In this document: positions 61,228-64,000 of the stretch, piece after piece | How the letters are laid out: each line of letters opens with the position of its first letter | How positions within the stretch are numbered: position 1 is the stretch's first letter | NCBI GenBank assembly: GCA_963721725.1 | Contig: CAVRLX010000001.1 | Span: 22,935 to 86,934 of the forward strand | From: RI-153 sp963721725 | Lineage (GTDB): Bacteria > Chloroflexota > Anaerolineae > Caldilineales > Caldilineaceae | Length of the DNA stretch: 64,000 bases | Direction: 5' to 3' | The notes under the pieces: generated by a model | What the model was told of the DNA's origin: nothing | Database searches by the model: none | The model's input: the letters and a program-made list of their open reading frames with translations, nothing else | Made by a program: the position numbers and the translations under genes

Positions 61228-62299
61228 CTAAACCACAGGCGCGTGAATTCCCTTGAGATCCAATACTTCGGAGAAGTGACAGGCGGCAAAATGACCAGGG
61301 GCAATTTCGCGCAGCGCTGGTTCGTCCACCCGGCACTCTGATTGCACGTAGCGGCAGCGGTTTTGGAAGACACACCCGGGCGGCAAGTTGCTGGGATCGG
61401 GCGGCGATCCTTCCAGCACAATACGGCTGCGCCGACTGTGTTCGCTGAGGCGCGGCACAGCCGAGTGCAATGCCTCGGTGTAAGGATGGGCTGGATTCTG
61501 AAGCAGTTCATCACGTCGGGCATATTCGACCAGCTTGCCCACGTACATCACGGCGATGCGATCCGCCATGTAGCGAATCACAGCCATGTCGTGAGAGACG
61601 AAGAGATAGGAAAGACCGAATTCGCTTTGCAGTTGTTGCAGCAGGTTGAGAATCTGGGCCTGGACGGAAACATCTAGCGCAAAGACCGGCTCGTCGGCCA
61701 CCACCACTTTGGGGCGGATGGAGAGCGCCCTGGCAATGCCGATGCGCTGACGTTGCCCGCCGCTGAAGCTGTGCGGGAAGCGGCGCAGGTGTTCGCGGCG
61801 CAGGCCAACCTGCACGAGCAGTTCCTCGGCGCGTTCTTCGCGTTCTTTTTTACTGCCGATGTTGTTACAGACCAGTGGCTCGATAATATTGTCAAGGACG
61901 TTCATGCGGTCATTGAGCGAGGCAAAGGGATCTTGAAAGATCATCTGCATCTTAGAGCGCACCTGGCGCATCTCGCCCCGATCTAGCGCCAGCACAGGCA
62001 ACTGTTTGTCCCCATCATGCAGGATCACCTCGCCGCCAGTGGGTTCATAAAGGCGTAAGATCGCCGCGTCCCAGCGTGGACTTGCCGCAGCCACTTTCGC
62101 CCACCAGGCCCAGGGTTTCCCCCTCGTTGAGAGTCAGACTGACGCCGTTCACAGCCTTGATGTAGCCCACGGTGCGGCGTAGAAATCCCCGTTGAATGGG
62201 AAAGAACTGCTGGAGGTTGCGGACTTCCAGAATAGGTTTGGGGTGTGCATTGGTTGCTTCCAGCACACGCCAATCGGCAGGCTCCGTTGTGGAGATCAT
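61228..62299 (-). CDS. Opp-type ABC transporter ATPase (OppF-like, one frameshift)
   Basis: About 357 residues from ATG 62299 (MISTTEPADWRVLEATNAHP). ILEVRNLQQFFPIQRGFLRR, KAVNGVSLTLNEGETLGLVG and Walker A GESGCGKST are in one frame; after a slip near 62070 the rest follows: MQMIFQDPFASLNDRMNVLD, signature FSGGQRQRIGIARAL, Walker B VVVADEPVFALDVS, FVSHDMAVIRYMADRIAVMY, and a Cys-rich end (LPPGCVFQNRCRYVQSECRV). In the present sequence no stop separates it from the OppD-like gene upstream. Energises the importer that probably feeds the GH32 enzymes. Confidence 0.88.
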
Positions 62300-63358
62300 A
62301 AGCTCAATCGGCGCAGGGTGGGTGCGCTGATGGATTCCTCCGTCGTACAGATAGCACTTTACAAAATGCCCTGGCTCCGGCTCAAAATCAGGCACATCGT
62401 GGGGAGCGTCGCAAATGCCCGGCATGAAGTGTGGACAGCGAGACGAAAACACACAGCCTGGGGGCAGATCGCGCGGGCTGGCACGTTCCCCGGAATCGGT
62501 TCCAATTTCTCCAGCCGCCCATCCACACGGGGGATCGAGCGCCACAACCCCTGGGTGTAGGGGTGGAGCGGATTTTCAAAGATAGCATCGGTGCTGCCTA
62601 ATTCCACACGCTTGCCCAAATACATGACGGCGATGTCGTCGGCCATCTCGGAGACGAGAGCCAGATTGTGCGAGATCAACATAATCGCCATGCCGGTCTG
62701 CGTCTGCAACGTCGCTCAACAGTTCGATAATCTGCGCTTCGACAGTCACATCCAGCGAGGTGGTCGGCTCATCGGCAATCAGCAGCATAGGCGAGCAGCT
62801 AATCGCCATGGCGATCATGGCGCGCTGGCGCATGCCACCGCTGAACTCGTGGGGATAAGCATCGACGCGCTGTTCCGGGTTCGGGATGCCGACCTGCCGC
62901 AACAGTTCGATAGCCTGAATCCTGGCTTCCTGTTCTGATGTCGCTTTCTGATGAACGAGGATGGTCTCGATGATCTGATGCCCAATCGTGTGCAACGGGC
63001 CAAACGAGGTCATTGGCTCTTGAAAGATCATGCCAATATCGTTGCCGCGGATGTTGCGTAGCTGCTCTCCCTTTTGGCTCAGTTTGACCAGATCCACAAT
63101 TTCGCCGTAGCGATGCAGCAAGATTTCGCCGCCCACGATTTTGCCCGGGGGTGATGGCGTGAGGCGCAGAATTGAATGGGCTGTGACCGATTTACCACAG
63201 CCACTTTCGCCAATCACGCCCAGCGTTTTGCCGCGACCGATGCTCAAATTCACGCCATCCACAGCGCGGATGGTGCCTGTGTCCAGCATGAAGTGGGTTT
63301 GCAGGTTCTTGATCTCTAGAATGGGATCTACAGTTTGGTTGGATCTTGCTTCAGACAT
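62297..63358 (-). CDS. Opp-type ABC transporter ATPase (OppD-like, two frameshifts)
   Basis: About 353 residues from ATG 63358 (MSEARSNQTVDPILEIKNLQ, GGTAAGG upstream). Walker A GVIGESGCGKSVT, QEPMTSFGPLHTIGHQIIET, signature FSGGMRQRAMIAMAI, Walker B LLIADEPTTSLDVT. The frame slips near 62708 (then GMAIMLISHNLALVSEMADD, NPLHPYTQGLWRSIPRV) and near 62480 (then LPPGCVFSSRCPHFMPGICD). Its last frame has no stop and runs into the OppF-like start at 62299; either a fusion or another indel hides the stop. The permease gene lies 4 bases upstream. Confidence 0.88.
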
Positions 63359-63362
63359 AACC

Positions 63363-64000
63363 TTACCTCGAAGAGTAGGGATCAGCGGCGTCGCGCAGAC
63401 CATCACCGACAAAGTTAAAAAGCAGAATGGCGAGCACAACAAAGATGGCGGGAATCAGCAGCCAGGGAAAGTTCGCCAGCGCCGTGATGTTTTGGGCGTC
63501 TTGTAACAGCGTGCCCCAACTCACCGCGGGCGGGCGAATGCCCAGCCCCAAAAAGCTGAGGGCCGTCTCGCCCAGGATCATGCCCGGAATCGCCAGGGTG
63601 ATGAAGACAATCAGATAGCTGGTGAAAGCGGGCAGGAGGTGGCGAAAGATAATGCGCGTATCACTGGCACCGGCTGCTTTGGCCGCCAGCGCGAATTCTC
63701 GGTGCGCAGGCTGATGATCTTGCCGCGCACCAGCACGCGCCAGCCCCGTCCAGCCCCGCACGGCCAGAATCAGGGTAATCGCAAAGTAGATGTTGATCGT
63801 GCCCCAATCTCTGGGCAGCGCTGCCGACAGTGCAATCCAGATCGGGATATCGGGCACGCTGATCAGCACTTCGATCACCCGCTGAATGGCCTCGTCCACC
63901 ACGCCGCCAAAGTAGCCGGAAATGCCGCCCAGGATGGTGCCTAAAATGAAGGTGAAAATGACACCGCCAAAGCCAATAAAGAGCGAGATGCGCCCGGAAA
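63363..64000 (-). CDS. Opp-type ABC transporter permease (OppC-like), 5' end outside window
   Basis: The open frame reaches the window edge. Visible: SLFIGFGGVIFTFILGTILG, GISGYFGGVVDEAIQRVIEV, AAKAAGASDTRIIFRHLLPA (EAA loop region), TLAIPGMILGETALSFLGLG and IRPPAVSWGTLLQDAQNI, then NFVGDGLRDAADPYSSR at the end. Between about 63755 and 63690 the sequence reads GLARAGARQDHQPAHREFAL, but the adjacent frame gives VRGKIISLRTEN, the normal family sequence, so two compensating indels sit here. Belongs with the downstream OppD/F-like ATPases and GH32 enzymes. Confidence 0.88.
   Translation of the reverse strand, partial: SGRISLFIGFGGVIFTFILGTILGGISGYFGGVVDEAIQRVIEVLISVPDIPIWIALSAALPRDWGTINIYFAITLILAVRGWTGLARAGARQDHQPAHREFALAAKAAGASDTRIIFRHLLPAFTSYLIVFITLAIPGMILGETALSFLGLGIRPPAVSWGTLLQDAQNITALANFPWLLIPAIFVVLAILLFNFVGDGLRDAADPYSSR

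Noticed and set aside
1..64000. tRNA, rRNA, tmRNA or CRISPR arrays
   Set aside because: None could be recognised by eye on either strand; short repeats seen are dispersed palindromes without regular spacers.

Overview
The window reads as chromosome of a filamentous-type Chloroflexota bacterium, most like the Caldilineae/Anaerolineae. This is an inference from gene content: several Opp/Dpp-type and MalFGK-type ABC transporters, Tat-lipoprotein binding proteins, LLM-class flavin oxidoreductases, an MttB-superfamily methyltransferase, LCP and PP2C/propeller envelope proteins, a divergent second GroEL, and secreted proteins ending in a short [YF]LP tail. No tRNA, rRNA or CRISPR array was recognised.

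Layout. 1-4.3 kb: end of a sugar ABC transporter operon (two permeases, binding protein) followed by a SelA/DgaE-like PLP enzyme, probably an amino-sugar or sugar-acid uptake and catabolism unit. 4.3-8.85 kb: a mobile and decaying island with an intact BrnT/BrnA toxin-antitoxin pair, a MazF stump fused to a reversed DUF4160-DUF2442 remnant, a dead transposase and a dead leucine-rich-repeat protein. 8.85-16.7 kb (minus strand): BNR propeller, DUF1697, a MntA-like nucleotidyltransferase with a deleted HepT partner, a divergent chaperonin, a pteridine-reductase-like SDR, an S1-domain protein and YchF. 17.2-30 kb: NYN-LOTUS protein, LLM oxidoreductase, a PP2C/TM/propeller protein next to an LCP protein, a GAF histidine kinase, YigZ and MATE. 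30-34.7 kb: LLM oxidoreductase, a two-gene SET-domain operon in which one gene is an ATP-grasp-SET fusion, and a DUF2183/App1 protein. 34.9-42.2 kb: secreted proteins, including a trypsin-like protease with dockerin- and cohesin-like modules. 42.2-46.9 kb (minus): a 16S rRNA m7G1405-type methyltransferase, SmpB, two S41 proteases and a CBS-ACT protein. 46.9-53.3 kb: a complete Dpp/Opp transporter, with an MttB-like gene divergent from it. 55-57.4 kb: DUF4160 pair and a broken formylglycine-generating-enzyme-like lipoprotein. 57.5-64 kb (minus): a fructan unit with two GH32 enzymes behind an Opp-type transporter that runs off the window.

Intergenic DNA carries several families of dispersed palindromes. 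The most striking is a ~90-bp element with arms GGTGCGACGCACTCGCCA / TGGCGAGTGCGTCGCACC, present five times plus one shortened copy. Two other recurrent palindromes flank or neighbour the same genes.

More than twenty otherwise well-conserved genes are interrupted by single-base frame changes, often in short homopolymers and in one case as a compensating pair. Most of these look like indel errors in the assembly rather than biology. Where noted, gene coordinates below span the whole homologous region across such breaks. True decay (the HepT deletion, the MazF/DUF2442 chimera, the transposase and LRR remnants) is called separately.
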